Assembly (NCBI GenBank): GCA_029379385.1
Contig: CM055611.1
Span: forward strand, 4,712,001 to 4,776,000
Direction: 5' to 3'
DNA from: Quillaja saponaria
Lineage: Eukaryota; Streptophyta; Magnoliopsida; Fabales; Quillajaceae
Length of the DNA: 64,000 nt
Shown here: piece after piece, positions 11,854 to 23,598 of the stretch
Layout: each line of letters opens with the position of its first letter
Numbering within the stretch: the stretch's first letter is position 1
Program-made: the position numbers and the translations under genes
Notes under the pieces: model-generated
The model's input: only the letters and a program-made list of their open reading frames with translations
Told to the model about the DNA's origin: nothing
The model's database searches: none

Positions 11854-13966
11854 GTATATGGACGATTCAAACTCAGTGAATAGATTAGATCTATCTAATG
11901 GGTCTCAATCTTCTTACTCTTCTTCTTCTTTTGCATCTTTTGCTTTCATGAGTAACTATACAATAGTAGCAAAACCTTAAAAAGGGAAAATTATTCATAG
12001 GGTTTCTTCTAAAGGTAAGGTAAATGATATAACAGGGGTCCAGATGAGGATGACAAACAGATTGAGTCTGTTGACATAACTAGTGAGGATGAAGGGCTAA
12101 CCCTAGTTTCTCTATAGGACAATTAAGAAGATTTTGATGAAGAAGACCAATATTTTGCCCCACACAATGAAGTAGGAATGGCAGATAATGTCATGCCCTA
12201 TTGAGTGCCTAAAAGATGAACGAGATCAAGGATTACTACTTTGAGTTGCCCTAATTAGGAGCTCACCTAAGGTTACTCTATAGGCTGAAACCTTATAACT
12301 TAACTCCTAAAAAGTGGTGTGTGTGTGTATAAGAAGCAACTAAAAGATGGGCTGAGTTTTTGCCCCATCTGTTTTATGTGAAGGCTTAGAATGCATTTAG
12401 GGTGTACCAAGCTCAATTGAGCCTTAATAGGATGCAATTTGTGATTGCTTTTATAAAACAATTGTCACGAGCTCGAGCTGAATTCTTCACTTTTTGTATT
12501 TAGACATTTATTATCAGTGAAAACTATGCGAGGCGGTTGTTCTATTTTGTATCAAAGTCGTCCTTTTTTGATGCCTTCCTTAATAACAATAATGTGTGGA
12601 AACCTTGTTATTTTTCAAAGTTTAAGTCCCACCAATTTAAAAAATGGATATAGAAGGATTAACCCCTTCATAAAGCATGCTTCCAAGCTTAGAGTGCAGC
12701 AACAAAGAGGCTAAACAAAATTCAACATAAGTTGTCAAAGCAAACCGGGGACAAACCAAATTTTGATATTAAGCATTACCCCACCGACCCCCAAGTTATT
12801 TGATGCTTAAGTTTTTTCGCTCACCCAAGATGATAATCTCACCAAATCTTTGTGTTGCCTTAGGATTGTAGTTTGACTAATAAGTTGGTTTCTTGTTTGT
12901 GTATATATGGAAGGACTAAAGAGGAAACTCACCCTGGATGAGTTGTTGCTAATTTGGAAGGAGAAGAAAAGGAAAATTGCTTAGCAAAATAAAAAGGAAA
13001 AGTGCTAAGGAAGGTGGCACCTCTAAGAAGTTGAGGAGGAAAAAGGTGTCTGAGCCCCAATCAGACATGGTAGGCTTGGAGTTAGATTCCCTCGTCCAGG
13101 AGACAATTACACATGGGAATCCTGCTATTCTAGTAACTATTGTGCCTCAGAAGTATATCTTACCTGTAACTCTTAACGTTAGGGTAGCCCCAGGGTCATG
13201 TCACTTGGGGAAAGAGGGGTTTGAGAAGGAAATAGATATTATCGCGTTGGTTCAAGGTTCAGTTGAAAGCTTGTTAAGTTGCCTGTCTGAGCCTTTTTCT
13301 GAGCTCAATGGAAAATAGAGTATACTGGGTAGCTCAAAAGACTATGCTGAGAGGGGTAGCGAGCTTCCATACTTATTGGAGTCCATCATTGAGATTAGTG
13401 CATTGTTCTTCATTGTCTTCAATCTCTAAGATCTTCCTTTCTATCCTGAAATATGAGCTCAGGTCATTTTGTGGGTCTGAGGTGATTTGCTCATTAATTG
13501 TTCTTGTTTGTTATATAAGGCATATGGGATAGGCCTGATGTAAGAGCATGTGAAGAGGTTCACTAATGATTAGAAGGTCGCCTACACCTGAGTTGTTAAG
13601 GTGTTGACGTTCTTGGCCGTGATAAAGAATTAGGCTTTGGATGCTGAGAATTCCAACACTCTGTTTTGTCATAACCTTGATGTTAAGATCAAAGCTCGAG
13701 CTAATCTAGAGAGACAAAATGGCAAAGAGCTAGCAAGATGAAGTTAGCATTTATACAAGAGGATGTAAAATATCTGACTGCTGACTAGGACTTCAAGATC
13801 AAGAAAACAATCATAGATTTCATAAAGTGTTGTGACAAGGTTGCTAATGTTGATCCCCATTTCCCTCTTGAGAAGCACAATTACTTCAAGAAAGACAAAG
13901 CTAAAGGCAAAAGCAGGGGAATCCTCGAGTGATGAAGATGAGGGGGATACTGGCCCTGTAAAAGAA
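11854..13966 (+). pseudogene. Antisense gene remnant of the gypsy relic
   Basis: This region is transcription-opposite to the element and lies between integrase and the 3' LTR. Reading through stops gives protein-like stretches: a Ser-rich start after the ATG at 11854, an acidic part (EDFDEEDQYF near 12130), a helical hydrophobic part (RMQFVIAFIKQL near 12430), a Phe-rich part (SKSSFFDAF near 12550), and a Lys-rich open stretch at 12977-13318. The overall style resembles the plant 'putative gypsy-type transposon' domain known from antisense frames of Tat elements. That match is by memory of the pattern only. Stops occur throughout. Confidence 0.45.
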
Positions 13967-13999
13967 TAAATTAGAACATGTAGTAGCTAGTTTTTACTT

Positions 14000-14019
14000 T
14001 ATTATTATTATTATTATTT
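14000..14019. repeat. TTA microsatellite
   Basis: Tandem TTA units within the tail of the antisense region. Confidence 0.8.
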
Positions 14020-14486
14020 TGTGTTGGAAATTTGTACGAGTTATGTATTTGGTACTCTAAACTTGCCTTTTTTGTATAATAAATATCCGTTCCATGGTTT
14101 TACATTCATTCTCGAAGTTGTCATTCCCAGCATTATTTGTTGGTTGTTGAATGTTCTTTCTTTAGATAACTGTAGGAACTTTCATTTTGTTATATAGTTA
14201 TTTTCCTCTCCAAGTTCTAATTTCCCTAGAGATTCGTGTCCAAGATCTTATTCCTCTAGTTGTTTCGAGTCCGAGATCTTATTCCTTGGGTTGTTTACAT
14301 CTAAGGGTGGCCCTGTTCATGAGTTGGACCTATCCTATAGGCCTTCAAAATACATCATGAAGCATATTTACTCTCTAGGGTCGAGGTCTTGTTTGTTCGT
14401 GGTGTAAACCTTTATAATCATACGGGGGATCTTATTCCGCTCATCATTATGCTAGTATTGTTGTACCATGGGTTCGAAGAAGCTAG

Positions 14487-17400
14487 TGTAATATCCCCAT
14501 TTCTAACATATTAGACATTTGTAATGTGCATGTATGACTAATTGTGTTGAATATTTAGCATAGTATTTCATTTGTTAGTTCAGTTTAGATATGTCTAAGT
14601 GTAAACATTCTCTAACTGCATTGTTGATATTTAACCTATACAAGCAGCATAAGGCTATGTTATTTTTTTAAGTATTTACTTGACATGTTAATTCAATTTG
14701 GTTATACATTAAGAGTTTATGTATATTTTTTAACTGCATGTATATGATATAGGTTGAGTATGCACTAGTATAGAAAAAGGGTTTACAACATGAACTAACA
14801 AGGAGGCTGTATAGTGTATGTTTGTGTGTGTCATGGCAATGCATTGAGCAAGTTAAGAAAGAGATGTTAATGGAAATAAAACATAAGTATATGTATATGC
14901 ATGTATGTGTGAAAGAAACTACGCATATAGGATGAATTTGAATAGGTTCTTACATGTAAAATTACTAAGGCAAACAAGACTAACATAGTACAAGTGTAAA
15001 GACATTAAATTATAATAGCCATGCTCTCGGATTTAGGCAAGCTTAACAGTATGTGTATACATAAGACATTAAGCATGACAAAAACATAGCAATAGAGAAA
15101 GTGGAGGAATTAATAAAAGGCAAGCAAAGTCAAGCAATGGGGAACAAGTGTTAAGTATAGTTGAAGTGGTGGAAAACAAATGGCAATTATAGGTGAAGCG
15201 GTGGAGAACAAGATAGCAAATATCGGTGAAGCTAGGGCTGGCTCACAAGCCGAGCTTAAGCTCAACTCTATAAAGTTCGGGCTCGACTCGTCTAAGTTTA
15301 TGAGCCGAGCTCAAACATGATTTTGGGGCTCGATTATAAGATTAATCCTCTGGGCTTGGGATCGAGAAGCTCACCAGCAGCTCAATAAGGCTCGTAAATA
15401 TTTTATATTTTTTTTACTAATTATTTTAATTAGATTTACCCTTTTAACCTTATCTAAACATGGTAGAGTTAGAACTTAGCTTGTATTTTGCGTGTTTTAC
15501 TACCTTAGAAGTTTAAACTTATTATTTATTTTACTTTGCAGTTTAAAATTTGTTTAGGTTTAGATTGTTAGCTTGTTGGCTTGTTGTCTTGTTTAGTTGG
15601 ATTGTTAGATGTTGCATTCCTATTAGATTATTGGTTATTGCCTTTATGTTGGATTGCGGGTTGTTGGCTGCTACCTTGTTTTGTTGAATTTGGATATTAA
15701 GAATCTGTCATATTAGTATTTATGTTTTGATTAGAATCTTTTTGGATGTATTTCAAGTTTGGTTGTATTAGAATAGGTTTCACTGAGCTCAAGCCGATCT
15801 CGAACACAAGTTGTTGTTTTTTTAATCAAACATGAACCAAGCTCGGACAAGCAAATAAATTATCGAGCTCAAATCAAGCCTAGTCGAGCAAGCTTGAGCT
15901 CAACTCATGTCCAGCCCTAGGTGAAGCAGTAAGTCTCTATAATATAACTTAACTAACATGGTACAAGTGTGAAAATAACTACGCTATAATAACTTATACT
16001 CTTGAATATATAATATAATCATATGCAAATACAAGACATTAAATGAAATGAATGCAAGTGGTGAAAAAGTAGAAGAAAATGCATAAATCGGTAAGAATAA
16101 GTTGTCTCCTTTAATTTATGAATAATTGAGTGAAGAATAGAGAAAACAATGAAAGGATGTCTATAACTTGAATAAAAAAAGTAGAAGGGGGAGCTAGGGA
16201 TTGTTTTGTGGAAGAAAAAAGAGAAGTGAAATAGAGGCTGTTGTGTAAGGCAAAGTTTTGGTTTCTGTCTACCATAGGATTTGAAAAACTAGTGGGATAA
16301 GTGACTTAGAAGCATTTTCTACAGTGGTTGTTGAAGGAAACTTGTAGATAAAGGTCTACGATGAATATGAAGCTTTGGAAAAATAGGTTCCAAGCAAAAT
16401 TAGAGTTTAAGCCTTTAAAAGTTGTTATTGTTCTTGTTGGACTACAATAAGCTCTATATGGTTTTGGTTGTGTTCAAGGGGTTTCTAAGCTGAATCATCT
16501 AAGGGTTTCTATACAATAATTATTTCTAATATATCAAGAGACAATTCTGGAGCTTCCTGGATTCTGGTTGCATGAATAGTGTAATCTAAATGTCTTGGAA
16601 GTTAGTGTTAAAATTTATAGGCAAAACATACTCACTTTTATAACTGGTTTAGTGTAAGCTGATTTTAAAGGTCTTAAAGGCCAAATTGGATGATGGGAAC
16701 TGAAAATAAAAGGTAGAGAAGACTTAGAGGAAGCATTTGAGGAATTTGTTTAGTCAATTTGGATGTCTGGAAGTGTGGTTTCCCTATTTTGTATAAGTTG
16801 TGAAGATGACTGCTTTTTGAGTATCTTAGAGCTAAAACTTAGAAGAGCTGCTTGAAGGAAAATTGTACATGACATTTTAAAGATGATGATCCTGCTTTCT
16901 CTGACTTGTAAAACTAAGTATCATAACTAAAAAAGAAAGTCAAGACAAATGAAGTATAACTGCTACTATCGGCTTGGAAATAAGGTAAGTAGATATATGT
17001 TTCCTTAATTAAGTTTGTGTATATGTGTGCATGAGTAATTGTCAATTTTACTCCTACATACTCTTCCTCAAGCTGCATGATTTCTGTTAAGAAATTTATT
17101 TGATTATATTTGATGAAAACTTGCATGGTTTTATGCTGAGATGGTTGAAGTGTTGATTGATCATTAAGAGTACTTTGATACAAATTAGGGCCTAACTTGG
17201 GATGCCTAGTTAGAGTGGTTTCCATAGAAGTCATGATTTTCTAGCCTTGATCAGGTTCAAGGTCTCTATTTAAGTGTAACACATAGCAACCATGAAACAC
17301 TTGCATAAGAAAACTGAGTTCATTTCTGTCACTACGGCTTAACTGTACACCATTATCCTTTTATATGATTTGTAGAACTACATGTTGAGATTTATGTTTC

Positions 17401-17864
17401 ATATTTGTATAAAACTTGGTGTTACAAATTGAAGTTGAGCATACTTTGCAAGATGGAAAGATATATGCATATGTGTGTTATACTCTATGGATAACACTTG
17501 ATATTTTGTATCCAGCATGGAGAATTAGGACTTGGTTTTGCTTTATACTTGACATGAAAGTCTGCTTATGGAAGTCTTGCTTTTGTTATATTATGTAATA
17601 ATATTTAAAGACTTATATAGGTGTTGTAATGCCAAGTTATAACAAGAACTATATTGGTTGTAAGGTTGGTTCCTGTAATGTATAAGTCTTTTGTATAACT
17701 TGTAATATTACTAACTAATGAAACTACCTTTGAGTAGATTTTTCTACTAAATTATTGTCTAGTACAACAGATGTTTTCTTAATTTAATTTAACAAATTAT
17801 AGCTCTGGCTAAGGCCGATTTGCATATAAATGTACTAGTTAATTTCAGTAATAAAAGAAGCTAG
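14487..17864. mobile_element. Unclassified nested insertion with 10-bp flanking duplication
   Basis: The 10 bases aagaagctag occur at 14477-14486 and again at 17855-17864, and the sequence between them is unlike the gypsy relic on either side. The left end reads TGTAATATCC and the right end TTTCAGTAATAA. No terminal inverted repeat or LTR pair was found. A 9-11 bp target duplication would fit a Mutator-like element without inverted ends, but a chance repeat is possible. The content is AT-rich and mostly non-coding; the longest frame (16914-17234 minus, 106 codons) has no motif. A roughly 110-bp direct repeat (about 14955-15070 and 15945-16060) lies inside, around the hAT element. Confidence 0.4.
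15233..15919. mobile_element. Non-autonomous hAT element, 687 bp
   Basis: The ends are inverted repeats, TAGGGCTGG at 15233-15241 and CCAGCCCTA at 15911-15919, with subterminal GAGCTC/AAGCTCAAC words repeated in both orientations. The element is flanked by a perfect 8-bp duplication, ggtgaagc at 15225-15232 and 15920-15927. An 8-bp duplication with a CAGGG/TAGGG-type end is diagnostic of the hAT superfamily. No transposase frame is present, so mobilisation would need an enzyme from elsewhere. The left half is rich in CGAGCTC words that could act as transposase-binding repeats (inference). Confidence 0.9.
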
Positions 17865-18299
17865 TAACCTTCATGCTTTTCATTATATGATATAAATAAG
17901 TATTACAACAAAGATTTTTATAAGAAATACATATACAACACAAATTTTATTAAACCAGACAGCTATTACTTTTTCAAGAGTTCAAGATTACTAGCAACAA
18001 AGTACATTGTTCGGAAAAGAATTACATAAGCCATGTACTACTGCGGGCGAGTGTTACAGCCGAGAACTTCGGTGTTATTCTATCAGCTGATCCGAGCTTC
18101 TTGGGCTTAGGAGATTTCTTTATAATTTGAGTTGATGTTGCATTGGTGTTTTGATTATGATACGGAGCATAAGTTTACTAGTCTTTGGATTAATGCCAGT
18201 AAGAAAATTTTCCTTAAACTTTCAATTTTCATTCATGTAACTTGTAGGAAAGTACAAAATATATAAGCATAATAAACGACATTAGCATTCAGTCCTACA

Positions 18300-18725
18300 T
18301 AATATTTCCTTAAGCGATGAGCATTCCAAGTGTTTGGGAGTATTGTCTTGAGCTTATAAGCTTGTACGTTCCTGGCCTGAGTATCTTAACAACCTAATAG
18401 GGTACTTCCCAAGGTTTTTTCAGTTTTCCCTCTTTGTTCTCTCTCAAGGAGAATTAGTTTAGCCTAAGGACCAAGTCTCCCACTCAGAAAGGGATGGTCT
18501 CTAACCTTTGAATTAAAATAGCTAATGGCTTGTTGCTGGTAAGTTGCCACTCTGATCTCTGCCTCTCTCTAAGTTCTTCTACCAAATTACAGTTCGCACT
18601 CGGTGCTTCTTCATTACCTAATCAATATATGCCGTCCTTTGGTTGAGTTCTCAAGGAAAGGAGTTCGATCTCAATAGGGATTAGTGCTATTGTGTTGAAA
18701 GCCATACAGAAAGGTATTTCACCTA
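18300..18725 (-). pseudogene. Integrase C-terminal remnant of gypsy relic
   Basis: The minus-strand translation, through shifts, gives GEIPFCMAFNTIALIPIEIE, then NEEAPSANCNLVEELRERQ, then SYFNSKVRDHPF, a shifted VGDLVLR, a KEGKLKKPWEVPY-like loop and TWNAHRLR at the end. This is the familiar order of the C-terminal integrase region of plant Tat-type gypsy polyproteins (FRLAYGTEA, ELREQA, VGDLVLR, WEGPY, TWN.EHLR). Several shifts and stops make it non-functional. It begins only about 200 bp from the primer-binding site, so nearly all of gag-pol was deleted. Confidence 0.82.
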
Positions 18726-18909
18726 TGGTAGATCTGGGATTTGTTCTATATCAATGACTTAAAACATCTTTATCATCATCATTGATATTAATATGACAAA
18801 TAAAAATAGAAGAATCTACTTTAATTTCAATTTTTAAATACAATTGACCCACAAGAAATAGTAAGACTCTAATGGCTTTTAACTATGCGGTTATGGGTTT
18901 GATTTCTAT

Positions 18910-18921
18910 GGACGGCACCAA
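18910..18921 (-). other. Primer-binding site of gypsy relic
   Basis: On the minus strand TTGGTGCCGTCC directly follows the LTR end. It resembles the TTGGCGCCGTC(T/G) site of Tat-type elements that prime from tRNA-Asp. It fixes the element's orientation. Confidence 0.78.
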
Positions 18922-19236
18922 TGTTAAGTCCGAAAATGTCTGAGTTTACTGCTAAGGTGTTTTGAGTTCAGGATGCCAGGAGGTTAGTTCCAAGTCAACT
19001 CAGATAGTGCCAACTTGAAAAGAAGGTGTGGTCATGTTAGGAAGTTCCCTGAAAACCCTCTAAAGATGAAGTTAGAGTTGATTTAGAGAGAGTTCCAAGT
19101 ACATTTCAATTACTATTTATTAGTGTAAATATCCAATGGTTGATCATTATGTGTCATGTGGTAATAGAATTGTTATTCATGTGGTCTAAGACACTTGGCA
19201 CGAGGGAATTGGTTGAGAGATAATCCCCTGCTAACA
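18922..19236 (-). repeat. 5' LTR of gypsy relic
   Basis: 315 bp; on the plus strand it runs TGTTAAGTCC to CCTGCTAACA and is the partner of 11144-11468. Confidence 0.85.
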
Positions 19237-22200
19237 ATTTTGTTGCACCAAATATAATAACTTTAAACTCCAATTGAGCCTACTACACCCACATTTATTT
19301 TATGATGATGAAACTTATCTGCAAGCCAAACAAATTGTGGCTAAGCTTCATGAGACAAATCAACATCTAATTACATATCCTACAGTCGACAATATTTTTT
19401 AGTTTGTCAGCATGGAATGCACATACCATCTCTTATACTGTATTAAAACTTAACCTAATTATTAGAATGAGTGACATAAAAAATTAAACTCTTCTAATTT
19501 TGGTCATGTTTTTTCTATGATATCATGTCACAAAATTATTTAACTAAAACAAAATTAAGACTTGGAGTCAAATAGTTATTTGACATGGATTGTTAATAAG
19601 TACTTAAAAAAACCCTACAAGTAATTAGGCCAGAATTTTGATCAGCACGTGACTATAAAATTTGAAAGGAATCGATGCATACAGATGAAAGACATCATTC
19701 TAAAGTTACTTTACTTTTCAATAATTAATGTAAAGATGTCGTGTGGGCTGAATAAAAGACAACAGTTTAGGTTTAACTGCGGGCTTTTCTTCTGCACTAA
19801 TTGAACATTGTGTACAAACAATAAATAAAAAATGTACTTAATATTGTAATAAATAGATTAATTTGTTATTAATTAAAAAATAAATTATATTAAATACACA
19901 CTACTTACTTACATTATTTTTTTCACACAAGATAAATATACGTTAACTCAATAATAACTTTTTGTAAAGTAATATCACACATTAATACTTCTTATCACAC
20001 ATTTATCAATTATTTTATATGAATTTATTATCGAATTTAGATAAATTTATCATAGTGTACAAGAATAATGTGAAAAAGTAACATGATTATTTTAAATTAA
20101 AATACTTACTTTTTTTAAGTAGAAAATGAAAATCATTTAACTAAATTCTCATAAGCATAGTAACATAATTAAAGAATGGTACATAGATTCATTAGGTTGT
20201 TGATCTCCAAATTTTGTTACATTTGAATTTGTCTCCACGTGTCTATTAACGTGTCTTTTCTCTATAAGATATTTGACCAAGAAAGTTCTTGGTAGGTAGT
20301 TCACTATGCGAATGAGATAAGACATCATTACATCATCAATGTGATAAACACTAATATTAACATCCATTTTAATTTTTAATTTTTAATTTTTTAATATAAG
20401 TAGCACAGGTAATATTAAAATTTTTCATATTCGTATAAATTTGTATAATATATAATTATTATTTTATTATTTTTATTTTTATTGTATAACTTTATACTAT
20501 AAGATATAATATTAGTATAAAAAAGAGTTAATAATATAAGTATATGTGAAATTATTAATTTATGAGAACTAACTAAATAATATTTTACTATCATTTTATC
20601 TTTATACAATGTGTCAAAAAAACCTTAAAAATTATGAAAGAGTACATGGAGCACACCCCAATATTCTTGAAATATCTAATGACCCAAATTTTCATATCTT
20701 CTCTAATTATTCTAAATTTTTAAAAGCTAAATCATCATAATTAAGTTTAAATCAACCAATTAAAAAAATTAATTGGTGAAAATTATTTTAATCACGTTTT
20801 GAAATTTCTTATATGGTGTCCAAAAAAAATCACCCAAGAAATTTAAATTATTAACTGAAATTTAATGAAGTAATTTCAATATTTTACAACATTATCACAT
20901 ACATTAATTTCTTAGCACAACATAGCAAATTAAAAAAAGAAAACAAATTTCAAAGATTAAAAAGAAAAATTTGTGAAAGAGGTATGTTTCTTTATTACAA
21001 TTTATGAATAGATTTGTTTCCACTCAGAAAATTCATACATTTGAAGCATTTTTCACTCTTTTTCCTCCCATGATTAATACTGAAGGAGGTATGTTTCTTT
21101 ATTAAATTTTATGAGTTTAAATTTTGTTGAGAGATGTTGTTAGTGATTAAAATTTTTATAATTTATAAACTGATCGGATACCACTAACCACTAAACTAAA
21201 AAAAAAAAAAACTGTAATTGTGATTTAGATGAACCCCTTAGTTGGTGAAATAAAGTGATGTTATCGAACTATAAAATTTTGCAATGTGTCGCAGGAATTT
21301 GATATCCAAATTTACTTTTTATTAGAAATATATATGAGTTTTAAGTTAATTCTAATGTATATGCAAAGTCAAGTTGATTAAATTTATAGAAATCATGAAC
21401 TCCAAAAATATTTGTTATTTTTTATCTTCAAATATTTGAGTTAAAAATAATAAAAAAGTATCTCCTCATAGCACATGAAAAAAACTATTTTTTATTTTTT
21501 GATGCATATATAGATCTATAATTATAATATTCTCATCAATCACATTTATTTATATTATTATAAGGAGAAGACCCTTATACTCTCCTACCTTTTAATAATA
21601 TCAATAAATTCTATTTTTTTTATTATTAAATTAAAAAACTTAAAAGATTTTAATTTCTTAAAAACTATCTACATCACTCCCACTCACATACTAACTATTT
21701 TTTTTATTTTTAAATAGGACTAAAAAACTTAAAAGTGCCACTTTAAATTTTTTAAAAATTAAAAATGAATAATATGTGCCATGTGACTAGTATTATAAAT
21801 ATATCAAGTTAAATTAGCCAAGAACAATCCACTAATAAAAAGAAAAAAAAATATTCGCACAGTAGTCAATAGATGAAATCCACTAAAATTTTATTTCCAA
21901 GTTTTAAATTAATACAATTAATACTACATATCGTGGGGTGCATGATCAAATGCATTATATTAAATTAAACAAATATATAGCAGTGCTCTGTTATGTTACA
22001 AAATAGAACAATAAATGAGATATATAACACCTAATAATTAAGATTAATTATGAAGATCATATCTCTGACTTTGAAGATTAGATCCAATATGAACATGTTC
22101 TTTTCTCTCTTTTTTATAAGAATATGAACATGTTCTTAGCACTAAAATTCAAATAACAATTAATTCTATGCCAGCTGGTTGAAGTCCTAGTCTATAATCA

Positions 22201-23495
22201 TTTTCTCCATGACTTCATTAAATGGGAAAACTAAAAAATAAACAACAATGAAAATTGTAAGTATATTATATACCTATTATTCTAAAAGCCCATCAAACTC
22301 TTATAATTTCATAATTTAAAATATTATTAATTAATTAATTTTAAACTAAATTATATTAACTAAAAATAGTTAAAATTTTAGTTTTTCTCTCCTAATAAGT
22401 ACCCATTATTCTATCTACTCACATTTATCAACTACGACTCGTTTATTTTTTATCTCTTAATAACGACTTATTTTTACTCACACTTTAACTCATATTTTCT
22501 TTTTTAAATGATTAAAAGACTTAAATTATAATTTTATACTTTTTAAAAGAAAAATCATTTAGCATGTGCATAAACACATCCATATGATTAGTGTATATAT
22601 TTACATATATAATATGAATTACGTATCCCAATTGCTCTATAAAAAATTTCAGCCCATCAAGGATCGATTGTCAAAAAATACTATTAGTCTCCATTTATCT
22701 TCAATTCCTTTTTAAACAGCTCACCAGATATCCCTTACATTAAGCAAAAAAATAAAAATTTTGATTAATTTAAGAATTTGTTTTTCTTTGGAGGTATAAT
22801 TTTTTTTGCATGAGGGTAAAAACAAAATTTCTAATATTTTCTTTGCTTTACAAAAAAAAAAACAAAAAACAAAAAACAAAAAGAAATCGTTCATCTTAAG
22901 GGCATACAATATTCAACTGCATTAGATGTGGTTTGTAACATAATTAGGATTCTTTGTGACTAATGCTCTAAATATACTAGTTAAAATGATATACATATAA
23001 TTTCTGAAAATTGAAACTTTCTCATCAGCTTATATATTAAATGTCATTAAACTTATGATTAATTATCGTAATAAATATCTCAAAATTTTATTTATATAAC
23101 TTAACAAGCATTTGAGGTCACACTGGTTTTATATAAAAACTAATTAATCATGTCATGATTAGTACCATAATTTATTAGTTACATCATGTAATTGACATTA
23201 GGCACCAGCTGGCAATTACTACTTTAATATTACTTAGTAGTAATATTTTCCTAATTTTATAATGGTGTATTAATTATACATATATATTATTTATTAACAC
23301 AGTCCACAACAAGAACAACCCATGCCATAACATTTTCCCATTGTCAGTCTCTCAATAGTCAATACATACATATATTAATTACCAAATTCATGTTCACATG
23401 ACAAGCAGGGTGCTTCTGAGGGGTGGAATTTTGAAATGTAATTCGCATGATTTATTTTTATTTATAAAAAAAGACTTGGTCATTTCTAAGAGAAG
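19237..23495. other. AT-rich intergenic DNA upstream of the MEB-like gene
   Basis: No gene is supported. A short block after 19255 (TTAAACTCCAATTGAGCCTAC) resembles 30330-30372, another trace of duplicated flank. Homopolymer and TTAATTAA-type runs are common, for example 22330-22344. Short minus-strand frames at 20149-20609 and 22721-22909 are low-complexity translations of AT-rich DNA. MITE-like pieces are possible but no clean terminal repeats were seen. Confidence 0.55.
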
Positions 23496-23503
23496 TATAT
23501 ATA
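23496..23503 (+). promoter_or_regulatory. Candidate TATA box of the MEB-like gene
   Basis: TATATATA lies about 100 bp upstream of the ATG at 23599, in a plausible place for a core promoter with a 5' leader of roughly 70 bp. Placement is the only evidence. Confidence 0.4.
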
Positions 23504-23598
23504 ACCAAGGCAGACCACACCAGCTGAAAGGTACATAGCATCAGCTAGCACATATAATCACATTACAGAAGTTTGTCTAAGCCTGTAAGGATTGCGAA

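Larger units (their letters stand above)
11144..19236 (-). mobile_element. Ty3/gypsy Tat-like deletion relic, minus strand, with nested inserts
   Basis: Two related LTRs (11144-11468 and 18922-19236) enclose about 7.5 kb. Orientation is minus: reading leftward from 18922 the LTR ends CTTAACA and is followed by TTGGTGCCGTCC, a close relative of the tRNA-Asp-type site used by Tat and related gypsy lineages. The flanks attat (11139-11143) and atttt (19237-19241) look like a mutated 5-bp target duplication. Only the end of integrase (about 18300-18725) remains; gag, protease, RT and RNase H are gone. Between integrase and the 3' LTR lies a gene-like region on the opposite strand, as known for some Tat elements. 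Other DNA is nested at 14487-17864. Confidence 0.8.

Noticed and set aside
16914..17234. 106-codon minus-strand frame in the nested insert
   Set aside because: No recognisable domain and no conserved copy in the window. It is kept only as a remark on the insert.
11144..19236. Plus-strand orientation for the gypsy relic
   Set aside because: The primer-binding site adjoins the LTR at 18922 on the minus strand, and the integrase translation is on the minus strand.
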